Shown: positions 1 through 6,380, counted from the first letter of the stretch. The stretch is 7,569 nucleotides of DNA from Variovorax sp. (GCA_028292835.1 JAQGLP010000220.1:1-7569); one strand, 5' to 3'. Made by a program: numbers and translations. Notes: a model not told the origin generated them from the sequence alone.

Positions 1-111
1 GACGAACAACCGATTATCCCGGGCCGTCACCCCGACATGGCCCGCACGGCCGGGCAACAAGTCCTTGATGCGCTCCCATTGGTCGTCTCTCAGCGCGTAT
101 CGTTTGGCCAT
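1..111 (-). CDS. IS5-family transposase, N-terminal fragment (runs off the window)
   Basis: Reading the minus strand from an ATG at 111 gives 37 codons that begin MAKRYALRDDQWERIKDLLP and continue, open, to the window edge. The pattern (xLxDxQWERIxxLLPG, then DNRLFV) is the conserved start of IS5-group transposases of the IS427 type, the small helical domain ahead of the DDE nuclease. An in-frame TAG lies 11 codons upstream of the ATG, so this is a sensible start, although no clear Shine-Dalgarno is visible. The catalytic part lies outside the window, so it cannot be said whether the element is intact. It is on the same strand as the operon and starts about 40 bases after the SDR stop. The family call rests on recognised motif residues and is fairly secure despite the short length. 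Confidence 0.8.
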   Translation of the reverse strand, partial: MAKRYALRDDQWERIKDLLPGRAGHVGVTARDNRLFV

Positions 112-116
112 GCGGC

Positions 117-133
117 CGAGTTGCGGCAACTCG
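117..133. repeat. Perfect 8-bp inverted repeat between SDR stop and transposase start
   Basis: The sequence CGAGTTGC, one G, GCAACTCG is a perfect palindrome with a one-base centre. It lies between the SDR stop codon (152-154) and the transposase ATG (111). No T-run follows on either strand, so it does not look like an intrinsic terminator. It could be part of the insertion sequence's end region or fold over the transposase start. Its role is not known. Confidence 0.45.
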
Positions 134-151
134 CCATGTTCCTACGGCATG

Positions 152-856
152 TCAACTGAGCGCCGTGACCGGCAGTGCCGCACCATGGATGGCGCGTGCG
201 CCATCCGATGCCAGGAAGAAAATCACGCTGGCCAGATCTTCCGGCGCCACCCAGCGTGCGGGGTCGTCGTCGGGCATCGCGGTGCGATTCTCCGGCGTGT
301 CGAGGATGGTCGGAAGCACGCAGTTCACGTTGATGTGCTTCTCGCGCAACTCGGCGGCCATGGCTTCCGTGAGACGGATCACCGCGCTCTTGGCGGCGCA
401 ATAGGCGCCCATCCGGGCCAGGCCCTTCTGCGCCGCGAACGCGCCGACATTGACGATCTTGCCCCCGCCGCCTTCGACCATGCGGGGCACGACGGCGCGG
501 ACCGCGTGGAGCAGGGTTCGCCCATTGATGTCGAACAGGAATTCCCAGTTCCGGTCGGCCGTCTCGTGCACGGCCTCGCCCATGTGAAAGCTCCCTGCCA
601 GATTGCACAGCACGTCGATGCGCCCGAAGCGCTCGATCGCCGCCCGCGCGACGCCGCTCGCCTGCTCCTGATCGAGCAGGTCCGCGGGGGCGAACAGACG
701 CCGTTCATCCGCGGCGCCGAACGCCGCCGCCAGGCTCTCGCGCCGCAGGTCGACGAGCACGAGGTTGGCACCGCTGGCGTGGAACGCGCGGGCGACGCAC
801 CGGCCCAGGTTGCCGGCGGCGCCGGTGATCATGACGGTTCGGATGTGCGTGCCCAT
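152..856 (-). CDS. SDR-family oxidoreductase, dihydropteridine reductase-like
   Basis: A 234-residue short-chain dehydrogenase. The frame is open to 901, but the ATG at 856 is preferred: it has AGGAG seven bases upstream and puts the first beta strand at the N-terminus as usual. Visible residues: cofactor loop TGAAGNLG (11-18); D36 at the end of the second strand, favouring NAD(H); N111; and Y152-CAA-K156. The usual catalytic Ser, 13 residues before the Tyr, is Ala (A139, in the context VGAFAA). Animal quinonoid dihydropteridine reductase (QDPR) also has Ala there, and shares GxxGxLG and a C-terminal LDTPxNRxxMPxxDxxxW block, here L185 to W202. The gene starts one base after the phhA stop. 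I infer NADH-dependent recycling of quinonoid dihydropterin produced by PhhA/PhhB. An ordinary SDR of unknown substrate remains possible, since related bacterial SDRs occur in other contexts. SDR membership is certain; the substrate is inferred. Confidence 0.9.
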   Translation of the reverse strand: MGTHIRTVMITGAAGNLGRCVARAFHASGANLVLVDLRRESLAAAFGAADERRLFAPADLLDQEQASGVARAAIERFGRIDVLCNLAGSFHMGEAVHETADRNWEFLFDINGRTLLHAVRAVVPRMVEGGGGKIVNVGAFAAQKGLARMGAYCAAKSAVIRLTEAMAAELREKHINVNCVLPTILDTPENRTAMPDDDPARWVAPEDLASVIFFLASDGARAIHGAALPVTALS

Positions 857-857
857 C

Positions 858-1751
858 TCATGGCTCCTGTCGCTTGTCATCGAAGTATCGACCGGTGCCA
901 CGCGCGATCAGCCTGTCGCCGTCCACGATCTGACCCGGCTGGTATTCCGGTTGACCGTGCACCCGTTCGTAGATGGGTGCGAAGTCGACCTGGGCGAGTT
1001 CCAGCAACTCGTCCAGGTTGCCGATGACGAAATAGCTCTCCTGGAAATCGTCGATCCGGTAGTGGGTCCGCATCACGCGCTCCAGGTCGAACCGGATCCG
1101 GTTCGGCGAGGGGTCATCCAGGGCGAAGACGCTTTCGGTATAGGACGAGGCGATGCCCGCGCCGTAGATGCGCAACCCGTCCGATTGCTGCAGCAGACCG
1201 AATTCGACCGTGTACCAGTAGACGCGGGCCAGGTTGCCCAGCTTGCCGAGCCGTTGCGCGCGCAGGCCGCCTTCGCCGTAGGCCTGGATGTAGTCGGCGA
1301 TGGTCGGGTTCATCAGCATCGGCACATGGCCGAAGACGTCGTGGAAGACGTCGGGTTCCTCAAGGTAGTCGAGTTGCTGCGGCTTGCGGATGAAGTGGCC
1401 GGCCGGAAAGCGGCGGTTGGCGAGGTGCTCGAAGAACACCTCGTCCGGGACCAGCCCCGGCACCGCGACCACCTGCCAGCCGGTGCGTTTCATCAGCACG
1501 TCGGAGAGGCGCCGGAAGTCCGGGATCTGCTCGGCACCGATCGGCAGGTCGCGCATGCCCTGCAAGAACTCGTCGCAGGCGCGTCCCGGCAACAGCTTCG
1601 TCTGGCGCTCGAACAGCGTTTTCCAGGTGGCGTGTTCTTCGGCCCCGTAGTTTTCCCAGCCCTGTTCGATGGTCCAGTCCGTGCGTGCCGGCACCCCGGC
1701 GTCGCCGGTGGCCGCACCGTGTTTCTCGATTTCGTTCAGTTGGCGCTGCAT
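858..1751 (-). CDS. phhA: Phenylalanine 4-monooxygenase (phenylalanine hydroxylase)
   Basis: A 297-residue cytoplasmic non-haem iron enzyme that hydroxylates phenylalanine to tyrosine with O2 and a tetrahydropterin. It is the short bacterial form, lacking the N-terminal ACT regulatory domain of the animal enzymes. The iron ligands are visible as the family's 2-His-1-Glu set: H137 and H142 in FHDVFGHVPML, and E183 in YWYTVEFGL. The segment YGAGIASSYTES (196-207) is the conserved substrate-side region. The ATG at 1751 has GAGGT eight bases upstream, inside the 3' end of phhB, which stops six bases earlier. Downstream, TGA-G-ATG links it to the SDR, so phhB, phhA and the SDR look translationally coupled. 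The N-terminal 25 residues or so are variable, as usual. No missing catalytic residue was seen. Confidence 0.97.
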   Translation of the reverse strand: MQRQLNEIEKHGAATGDAGVPARTDWTIEQGWENYGAEEHATWKTLFERQTKLLPGRACDEFLQGMRDLPIGAEQIPDFRRLSDVLMKRTGWQVVAVPGLVPDEVFFEHLANRRFPAGHFIRKPQQLDYLEEPDVFHDVFGHVPMLMNPTIADYIQAYGEGGLRAQRLGKLGNLARVYWYTVEFGLLQQSDGLRIYGAGIASSYTESVFALDDPSPNRIRFDLERVMRTHYRIDDFQESYFVIGNLDELLELAQVDFAPIYERVHGQPEYQPGQIVDGDRLIARGTGRYFDDKRQEP

Positions 1752-1757
1752 GATCGA

Positions 1758-2072
1758 TTACCTCGGTTGCCGGGGTGCCGCAAAACGCTCGAACGCCTCG
1801 TCGGCATGGCGTGCCAAGTCGATGTCGCGCTGCGACAGGCCGCCGACGTCGTGCGTGGTCAACGTGATGTCGACCCGGTTGAAGACGTTGAACCATTCCG
1901 GGTGGTGGTTGCTTTTTTCCGCTGCGAGGGCAATCTGGGTCATGAAGGAAAAGGCCTGCATGAAATCGGTGAAGGTGAACTCCCGCGCAATGGTGCCGCG
2001 GCACTCGTCGTGACGCCAGTGTCGCAGCGGCGCAAGCAGCGCACGGGCGTGTCCGGGCTCCAGTCTTTGCAT
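1758..2072 (-). CDS. phhB: 4a-hydroxytetrahydrobiopterin dehydratase (pterin-4a-carbinolamine dehydratase)
   Basis: A 104-residue enzyme that dehydrates the 4a-hydroxy-pterin released by PhhA to quinonoid dihydropterin, the first step of cofactor recycling. The family signature is clear: AEKSNHHPEWFNVFNRVDITLTTH is at residues 51-74, including the H56-H57-P58 triad, W60 and H74, followed by DVGGLS. The frame is open to an ATG at 2126, but the ATG at 2072 is chosen because it has GAGGAG six bases upstream and gives the standard family length and N-terminus (MQRLEPGHARALL). The 18 extra residues of the longer reading look non-conserved. It sits directly before phhA, a very common pairing. A 61-base gap separates it from the dioxygenase gene and shows no terminator. 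Confidence 0.96.
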   Translation of the reverse strand: MQRLEPGHARALLAPLRHWRHDECRGTIAREFTFTDFMQAFSFMTQIALAAEKSNHHPEWFNVFNRVDITLTTHDVGGLSQRDIDLARHADEAFERFAAPRQPR

Positions 2073-2133
2073 CGAGGTCTCCTCTACTTGGTCACAGACA
2101 CGGGCGCTCCGTTGGGGCGGGTTCATGCGGGAG

Positions 2134-3210
2134 TCAGGCAGTCTGCAGCACGCCGCGGCGCACCTGGTCGCGCTCGATCGATTCGAACAGCGCCTTGAAG
2201 TTGCCTTCGCCGAAACCGTCGTCGCCCTTCCTCTGGATGAACTCGAAAAACACCGGGCCGAGCTGCGTCTGCGTGAAGATCTGCAACAGCAGGCGCTGCT
2301 TGCCGCCGTCGGCGCTGCCGTCGAGCAGGATGCCGCGCGACTGCAGTTCGCCCACCGGCTCGCCGTGGCCCGGCAGCCGGCCGTCGAGCATCTCGTAGTA
2401 GGTCGCCGGCGGCGCCGTCATGAAGGGCACGCCGGCCTTCTTCAGGGCATCCCAGGTGGCCAGCAGGTCGTCGCTGAGCAGCGCGATATGCTGGATGCCT
2501 TCTCCGTTGAACTGCATCAGGAACTCCTCGATCTGGCCCGCGCCGCGCGACGATTCCTCGTTCAGCGGAATGCGGATCTTGCCGTCGGGCGCGGTCATGG
2601 CCTTGGAGGTCAGGCCGGTGTACTCGCCCTTGATGTCGAAGTAGCGAATCTCGCGGAAGTTGAACAGCCGTTCGTAGAAAGCCGCCCAGTGCGCCATGCG
2701 GCCGCGGTAGACGTTGTGCGTCAGGTGGTCGATCAGCTTCAGGCCGGCGCCCTGCGGATGGCGGTCGACACCGTCGATGAACTCGAAATCGATGTCGTAG
2801 ATCGATTTGCCCTCGCCATGGCGGTCGATCAGGTACAGCGGCGCGCCGCCGATGCCCTTGATCGCCGGCAGGCGCAATTCCATCGGGCCGGTCGGGATCT
2901 CGATCGGCTGCGCGCCCAGCTCCAGCGCGCGGGCATAGGCCAGCGGCGCATTCCTGACCCGAAACGCCATGCCGCAGGCCGAAGGCCCATGCTCGGCGGC
3001 GAAGTACGAGGCCGCGCTGTGCGGCTCGTTGTTGACGATGAAGTTGATCTCGCCCTGGCGGTACAGCACCACGTCCTTGGAGCGGTGCGTGGCCACCTTG
3101 GTGAAGCCCATGGTTTCGAACACCGGTTCGAGCACGTTGGGGGTGGGGGAGGCAAACTCGACGAACTCGAAGCCCATGAGGCCCATGGGGTTCTCGAACA
3201 GATCGGACAT
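2134..3210 (-). CDS. hppD: 4-hydroxyphenylpyruvate dioxygenase
   Basis: A 358-residue iron(II) enzyme that converts 4-hydroxyphenylpyruvate to homogentisate, the central step of tyrosine catabolism. It has the two-repeat vicinal-oxygen-chelate fold: an N-terminal half of about 1-150 and a catalytic C-terminal half. Expected metal ligands are H162 (LIDHLTHNVYRG), H241 (GIQHIAL) and E323 (GPVFFEFIQRKGDDGFGEGNF). The closing segment of FFEFIQR and GFGEGNFKALFESIERDQ is highly conserved in bacterial HPPDs. Length is normal for the Pseudomonas-type enzyme. The ATG at 3210 has AAGGA eight bases upstream. It lies 34 bases after the amino acid dehydrogenase gene, whose likely product would be its substrate. 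No anomalies seen. Confidence 0.97.
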   Translation of the reverse strand: MSDLFENPMGLMGFEFVEFASPTPNVLEPVFETMGFTKVATHRSKDVVLYRQGEINFIVNNEPHSAASYFAAEHGPSACGMAFRVRNAPLAYARALELGAQPIEIPTGPMELRLPAIKGIGGAPLYLIDRHGEGKSIYDIDFEFIDGVDRHPQGAGLKLIDHLTHNVYRGRMAHWAAFYERLFNFREIRYFDIKGEYTGLTSKAMTAPDGKIRIPLNEESSRGAGQIEEFLMQFNGEGIQHIALLSDDLLATWDALKKAGVPFMTAPPATYYEMLDGRLPGHGEPVGELQSRGILLDGSADGGKQRLLLQIFTQTQLGPVFFEFIQRKGDDGFGEGNFKALFESIERDQVRRGVLQTA

Positions 3211-3244
3211 GACGGTGTTCCTTTTGGCTGGATGGAGGGGAAGG

Positions 3245-4471
3245 TCAGACGAGCTGCGTCAGCGCATTCTCGAACGCGGTGCGGGCGATGCCGGTGCGGT
3301 CGCCGGAGCGCGCATGGCAGCGTTCGAGCGCCGCAGCCACGGTGGCGGAGACGTCGCCGAAGATCGCCTCGTCGGAGATCTCGGCATTGCCCTGCATCAG
3401 GAACGCGAAGGCGCGCGCCATGCCGCAGTTGGCGATGAAGTCGGGAATCACCGACACGCTGGAATCGGCGTGCTCGTAGATCGGGCCGTAGAAGATCTCC
3501 CGGTCGGCGAACGGCACGTTGGCGCCGCTCGAGACGACTTCGAGGCCGCCTGCGATCAGCTGCTCGACCTGCTGCCGCGTCACCAGGCGCGATCCGGCGC
3601 AGGGCAGGAAGACCTGCGCACCCACGTTCCACACGCTGCGGTTGAGCTCGTCGAACGAGACCATGCCGCCCGAGGCCAGCTGGTTGCCCTTCTTGTTCAG
3701 GAACAGCGCGCGGATCTGCTCGACGCTGAAGCCTTCCGTGTCGAGCAGCCCGCCCTCGCGGTCGATGATGCCGACCACCCGCGCGCCGGCCTGCGCCAGG
3801 TAGTAGGCCGCCGTCGAGCCGACGTTGCCCCAGCCCTGCACGACGACGCGCTTGCCCTCGATGCTGCCGCCGTACAGCCGGTAGTAGTGCAGCACCGATT
3901 CGGCCACGCCCCAGCCGGTGATCAGGTCGGCCACCAGGTACTTGCGGGCGGGGTCCGGCGTGTAGCGCAGGTCCTCGACGATCTTGGCCACGCCCACGCG
4001 CAACTGCCCGACCTTCTGGATGCGCTCGCTTTCGCTCGGCAGGAAGTGGCCGTTGACGACGCCTTCCTGCGGGTGCCACAGGCCATAGCTTTCGGTGATC
4101 GGGATCACCTCGTGCACCTCGTCCACGTTCAGGTCGCCGCCGGTGCCGTAGTAGGTCTTGAGCATCGGCATCACCGCCTGGTACCAGCGCCGCAACACGC
4201 CGTCCTTGCGCGGGTCGGCGGGATCGAAGTCGATGCCGGACTTGGCCCCTCCGATGGCCGGGCCGGAGACGGTGAACTTGACCTCCATGGTCTTGGCCAG
4301 CGACTCGACCTCGCGCCGGTCCAGGCCCGGGCGCATGCGCGTGCCGCCGCCGGCGGCGCCGCCGCGCAGCGAGTTGATGACGACCCAGCCCTTGGCGGGC
4401 GTTTGGGCGTCGTGCCACTCGAAGACGATCTCGGGCGCCTTGTTCTCGAAACGGTTCAGCAGTTCTTTCAT
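3245..4471 (-). CDS. Glu/Leu/Phe/Val-family amino acid dehydrogenase
   Basis: A 408-residue NAD(P)-dependent dehydrogenase that oxidatively deaminates an amino acid to its 2-oxo acid. The N-terminal ELFV domain has the substrate region RGGAAGGGTRMRPGL (36-50), lysines K65 (MEVKF) and K77 (GGAKSG), and D113 (TGGDLN), matching the carboxylate-binding Lys, catalytic Lys and catalytic Asp of the family. The Rossmann domain has GWGNVG (213-218) and D238 (IIDREGG); the Asp favours NAD. It resembles a sub-family I recall from Bacteroidetes annotated only as Glu/Leu/Phe/Val dehydrogenase, not the classical Burkholderiales GdhA. Substrate cannot be read from sequence. Its place between an aromatic amino acid type transporter and HPPD suggests tyrosine or phenylalanine, supplying 4-hydroxyphenylpyruvate in place of a transaminase. 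Plain glutamate dehydrogenase, removing glutamate from an unlinked transaminase, is the main alternative. The Shine-Dalgarno is weak (GAAAGA). Confidence 0.92.
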   Translation of the reverse strand: MKELLNRFENKAPEIVFEWHDAQTPAKGWVVINSLRGGAAGGGTRMRPGLDRREVESLAKTMEVKFTVSGPAIGGAKSGIDFDPADPRKDGVLRRWYQAVMPMLKTYYGTGGDLNVDEVHEVIPITESYGLWHPQEGVVNGHFLPSESERIQKVGQLRVGVAKIVEDLRYTPDPARKYLVADLITGWGVAESVLHYYRLYGGSIEGKRVVVQGWGNVGSTAAYYLAQAGARVVGIIDREGGLLDTEGFSVEQIRALFLNKKGNQLASGGMVSFDELNRSVWNVGAQVFLPCAGSRLVTRQQVEQLIAGGLEVVSSGANVPFADREIFYGPIYEHADSSVSVIPDFIANCGMARAFAFLMQGNAEISDEAIFGDVSATVAAALERCHARSGDRTGIARTAFENALTQLV

Positions 4472-4517
4472 GTCGGTCTTTCGGGAATGGTTCAGTTGCG
4501 GTGGGTGCGGTCGCCGG

Positions 4518-5312
4518 CTACACGAGCAGCAGCTTGTCGTCGTCGAGCTTTTCGCCGCGGGTCTGCTCGAACATGTGCAGCAGGTCGGGCACGTCCATGC
4601 CGGCGCGCTCGGGGCCTTCGATGTCGAGGATCACGCGGCCCTCGTGCAGCATCACCGTGCGGCTGCCGTGGTCGAGCGCCTGACGCATCGAGTGCGTGAC
4701 CATCATCGCGGTCAGCTTGCCGGCCTCGACGATCCTGGCGGTGAGTTCGAGCACGAAGGCGGCGGTCTTCGGGTCGAGCGCGGCGGTGTGCTCGTCGAGC
4801 AGCAGGATGCGCGATGGCTGCAGCGACGCCATCAGCAAGCTGACGGCCTGGCGCTGTCCGCCCGAGAGCAGGCCGATGCGGTCGGCCAGGCGGTTTTCCA
4901 GCCCGAGCTTGAGGATGCTGAGCTTGTCGCGGAACAGCTCGCGCAGCGGTCGGTTGAGCGAGAAGCCGAAGCCGCGGCGCGCGCCGCGCTTCCACGCCAG
5001 CGCCATGTTCTCCTCGATCGTCAGCGCCTCGCAGGTGCCGGCCATCGGGTCCTGGAAGACCCGCGCGACCAGGTCCGAGCGCTGCCACGCCGAGCGGCGG
5101 GTGACGTCCTTGTCGTCGATCCGGATGCTGCCGCGATCGACCATCAGGTCGCCGCTCACCGCATTCAGGAAGGTCGACTTGCCGACCCCGTTGGAGCCGA
5201 TCACGGTGACGAACTGTCCGGTGGGGATGTTCAGGTCCAGCCCGCGCAGCACCCGGTTCTCGATCGGCGTGCCGGGGTTGAACGTGATCTCGAGGCCTTT
5301 GGCGCGCAACAT
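4518..5312 (-). CDS. ABC transporter ATP-binding protein, internal start within the fused frame
   Basis: Translation from the ATG at 5312 gives a full-length 264-residue ATPase of the COG1101 group. Walker A is GSNGVGKST (39-47, with Val where Ala is usual), the Q-loop glutamine is Q87 (RVFQDP), the signature is LSGGQ (149-153), Walker B is ILLLDE (169-174) followed by HTAALDP, and the switch histidine is H207 (VTHSM). AAGGGAGG lies six bases upstream of the ATG, an excellent ribosome binding site that would be pointless if only a fusion were made. So the ATPase can probably be made alone whatever the state of the G-run upstream. It energises import through the permease. Substrate is inferred from operon context. 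Confidence 0.85.
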   Translation of the reverse strand: MLRAKGLEITFNPGTPIENRVLRGLDLNIPTGQFVTVIGSNGVGKSTFLNAVSGDLMVDRGSIRIDDKDVTRRSAWQRSDLVARVFQDPMAGTCEALTIEENMALAWKRGARRGFGFSLNRPLRELFRDKLSILKLGLENRLADRIGLLSGGQRQAVSLLMASLQPSRILLLDEHTAALDPKTAAFVLELTARIVEAGKLTAMMVTHSMRQALDHGSRTVMLHEGRVILDIEGPERAGMDVPDLLHMFEQTRGEKLDDDKLLLV

Positions 5313-6245
5313 TATTTGCCTCCCTTGACGACGACTGCCGCCGAACTGGCGCGCCCCCCCGGGCCACAGTCCGGCCAGCTTTCGCCTGTAGCCCGGAATG
5401 AGCAAGGCGAACGCGACCAGCAGGGCGGTGACCAGGTTCAGGTCCTGGGCCTTCAGGCCGATGAAGTCGCTGTTGAGCGCCAGCGCGATGAAGAAGCGGT
5501 ACAGCACCGCGCCCAGAATGCAGGCCAGCGTCGTGACGACCAGGCTGCGCGCCGGCAGGATGGTCTCGCCGATGATCACCGCCGCCAGGCCGATCACGAT
5601 CGTGCCGATGCCCATCGAGATGTCCGCGCCGCCCTGGCTCTGCACGAACAGCGCCCCGGCCAGCGCCACCAGCGCGTTCGACAGTGCCAGGCCCCACACC
5701 GTCAGCCGGTTGGTCGAGATGCCCTGGGCCCGCGCCATGCGCGGGTTGCCACCGGTGGCGCGCATCGCCAGGCCGATTTCGGAGGCGAAGAACAGGTCGA
5801 TCAACACCTTGGCGGCGATCACGATGACCAGCAGCACCAGCGGCTTGGCCCAGTAGTCGGGGATGCCGCCGAAATCGAGCAGGCTGAACACCGTCGGCTC
5901 GTCGATCAGCGCGACGTTGGGCTTGCCCATGATGCGCAGGTTCACCGAGTACAGCGCGATCATCACGAGGATGCTGGCCAGCAACTGCATGATGCGCAGG
6001 TGCACGTTGAGCCAAGCGGTCAGGTAGCCGGCCAGGGCGCCGGCCACGACGGCGGCCGCGGTCGCGGCAAACGGATTCCAGCCGGCGACGATCAGCGCCG
6101 CGGCGACGGCGCCGCCGAGCGGAAAGCTGCCATCGACCGTCAGGTCGGGAAAATTGATGATGCGAAACGAAAGGAAGACACCAAGCGCGACCAGTCCGAA
6201 TATCAGACCGATCTCGATGGCGCCCAGGGAGGCAATGAGCGACAT
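4518..6245 (-). CDS. ABC transporter permease-ATPase, fused reading frame (TrpXYZ type)
   Basis: One open frame of 575 residues. Residues 1 to about 290 are a polytopic permease of the BPD_transp_2/COG4120 type: successive hydrophobic helices, and the conserved early segment SFRIINFPDLTVDGSFPLG (26-44). From M312 it is a complete ATP-binding protein. In relatives these are two genes. Here the join (P295-G296-G297-A298-R299, then a short basic linker QFGGSRRQGRQI) follows a run of seven G. With six G the frame would instead read RASSAAVVVKGGK and stop at a TAA (5314-5312) overlapping the ATPase ATG, which gives a natural 310-residue permease. The fusion is therefore a one-base insertion relative to the expected two-gene layout: a true mutation, a slippery site, or a sequencing error. 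Predicted role is inner-membrane import of aromatic amino acids with the binding protein upstream. The start at 6245 has only a weak ribosome binding site. Confidence 0.85.
   Translation of the reverse strand: MSLIASLGAIEIGLIFGLVALGVFLSFRIINFPDLTVDGSFPLGGAVAAALIVAGWNPFAATAAAVVAGALAGYLTAWLNVHLRIMQLLASILVMIALYSVNLRIMGKPNVALIDEPTVFSLLDFGGIPDYWAKPLVLLVIVIAAKVLIDLFFASEIGLAMRATGGNPRMARAQGISTNRLTVWGLALSNALVALAGALFVQSQGGADISMGIGTIVIGLAAVIIGETILPARSLVVTTLACILGAVLYRFFIALALNSDFIGLKAQDLNLVTALLVAFALLIPGYRRKLAGLWPGGARQFGGSRRQGRQIMLRAKGLEITFNPGTPIENRVLRGLDLNIPTGQFVTVIGSNGVGKSTFLNAVSGDLMVDRGSIRIDDKDVTRRSAWQRSDLVARVFQDPMAGTCEALTIEENMALAWKRGARRGFGFSLNRPLRELFRDKLSILKLGLENRLADRIGLLSGGQRQAVSLLMASLQPSRILLLDEHTAALDPKTAAFVLELTARIVEAGKLTAMMVTHSMRQALDHGSRTVMLHEGRVILDIEGPERAGMDVPDLLHMFEQTRGEKLDDDKLLLV
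5354..5360 (-). other. Seven-G run at the permease-ATPase junction (frame-deciding site)
   Basis: On the minus strand CCC is followed by GGGGGGG and then CGC. Removing one G restores the expected permease C-terminus (ending VVVKGGK, then TAA) and the TAATG overlap with the ATPase start. As given, the run keeps permease and ATPase in one frame. The tract itself is seen directly; that six G is the ancestral state is inferred from the family-like tail and the stop-start overlap in the other frame. Confidence 0.8.
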
Positions 6246-6275
6246 GGCGGAGATCTCGATGAGGAAGGGGCCAAC

Positions 6276-6299
6276 CCCGGCGTCGCGTGGCGCGCCGGG
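6276..6299 (-). other. Intergenic stem-loop before the permease gene
   Basis: CCCGGCG (6276-6282) pairs with CGCCGGG (6293-6299) across a 10-base loop, in the 135-base gap between the binding-protein stop and the permease start. There is no following U-run, so it is not a standard terminator. A GC-rich hairpin here may protect the binding-protein mRNA or weaken downstream expression, as is known in other binding-protein transport operons. In such GC-rich sequence chance pairing is possible. Confidence 0.35.
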
Positions 6300-6336
6300 C
6301 GATGGAGATGAAGCGGACGGAGCGAGCGGCGGCCGA

Positions 6337-6360
6337 GGCCGTCGCAGGCTATGGACGGCC
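6337..6360 (-). other. Intergenic stem-loop after the binding-protein gene
   Basis: GGCCGTC (6337-6343) pairs with GACGGCC (6354-6360) across a 10-base loop, about 20 bases after the substrate-binding-protein stop codon. It lacks a T-run on either side. With the hairpin at 6276-6299 it makes two stems in one 135-base gap, the longest gap inside the operon. A partial terminator or mRNA 3'-end stabiliser would fit a binding protein needed in excess over its permease. Confidence 0.35.
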
Positions 6361-6380
6361 CGATGCGCCGCCGGCCAGGC

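Noticed and set aside
117..133. Palindrome as the operon terminator
   Set aside because: No T-run follows on the minus strand, and the one-base centre would force a shorter, weaker stem.
765..3438. Long plus-strand open frames opposite phhA, phhB and hppD
   Set aside because: They mirror well-conserved enzymes on the minus strand, show no domain pattern, and are explained by few stop codons in GC-rich DNA.
2829..4418. 529-codon minus-strand frame overlapping the dehydrogenase and hppD
   Set aside because: Out of frame with two clear genes on the same strand, very Arg/Pro/Ala-rich, and without recognisable motifs.
4158..6311. 717-codon open frame on the plus strand, opposite the transporter and dehydrogenase genes
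   Set aside because: It lies antisense to genes with clear Walker, signature and dehydrogenase motifs. Its translation is low-complexity (rich in Arg, Gln, Asp, His), as expected of a GC-biased shadow frame.
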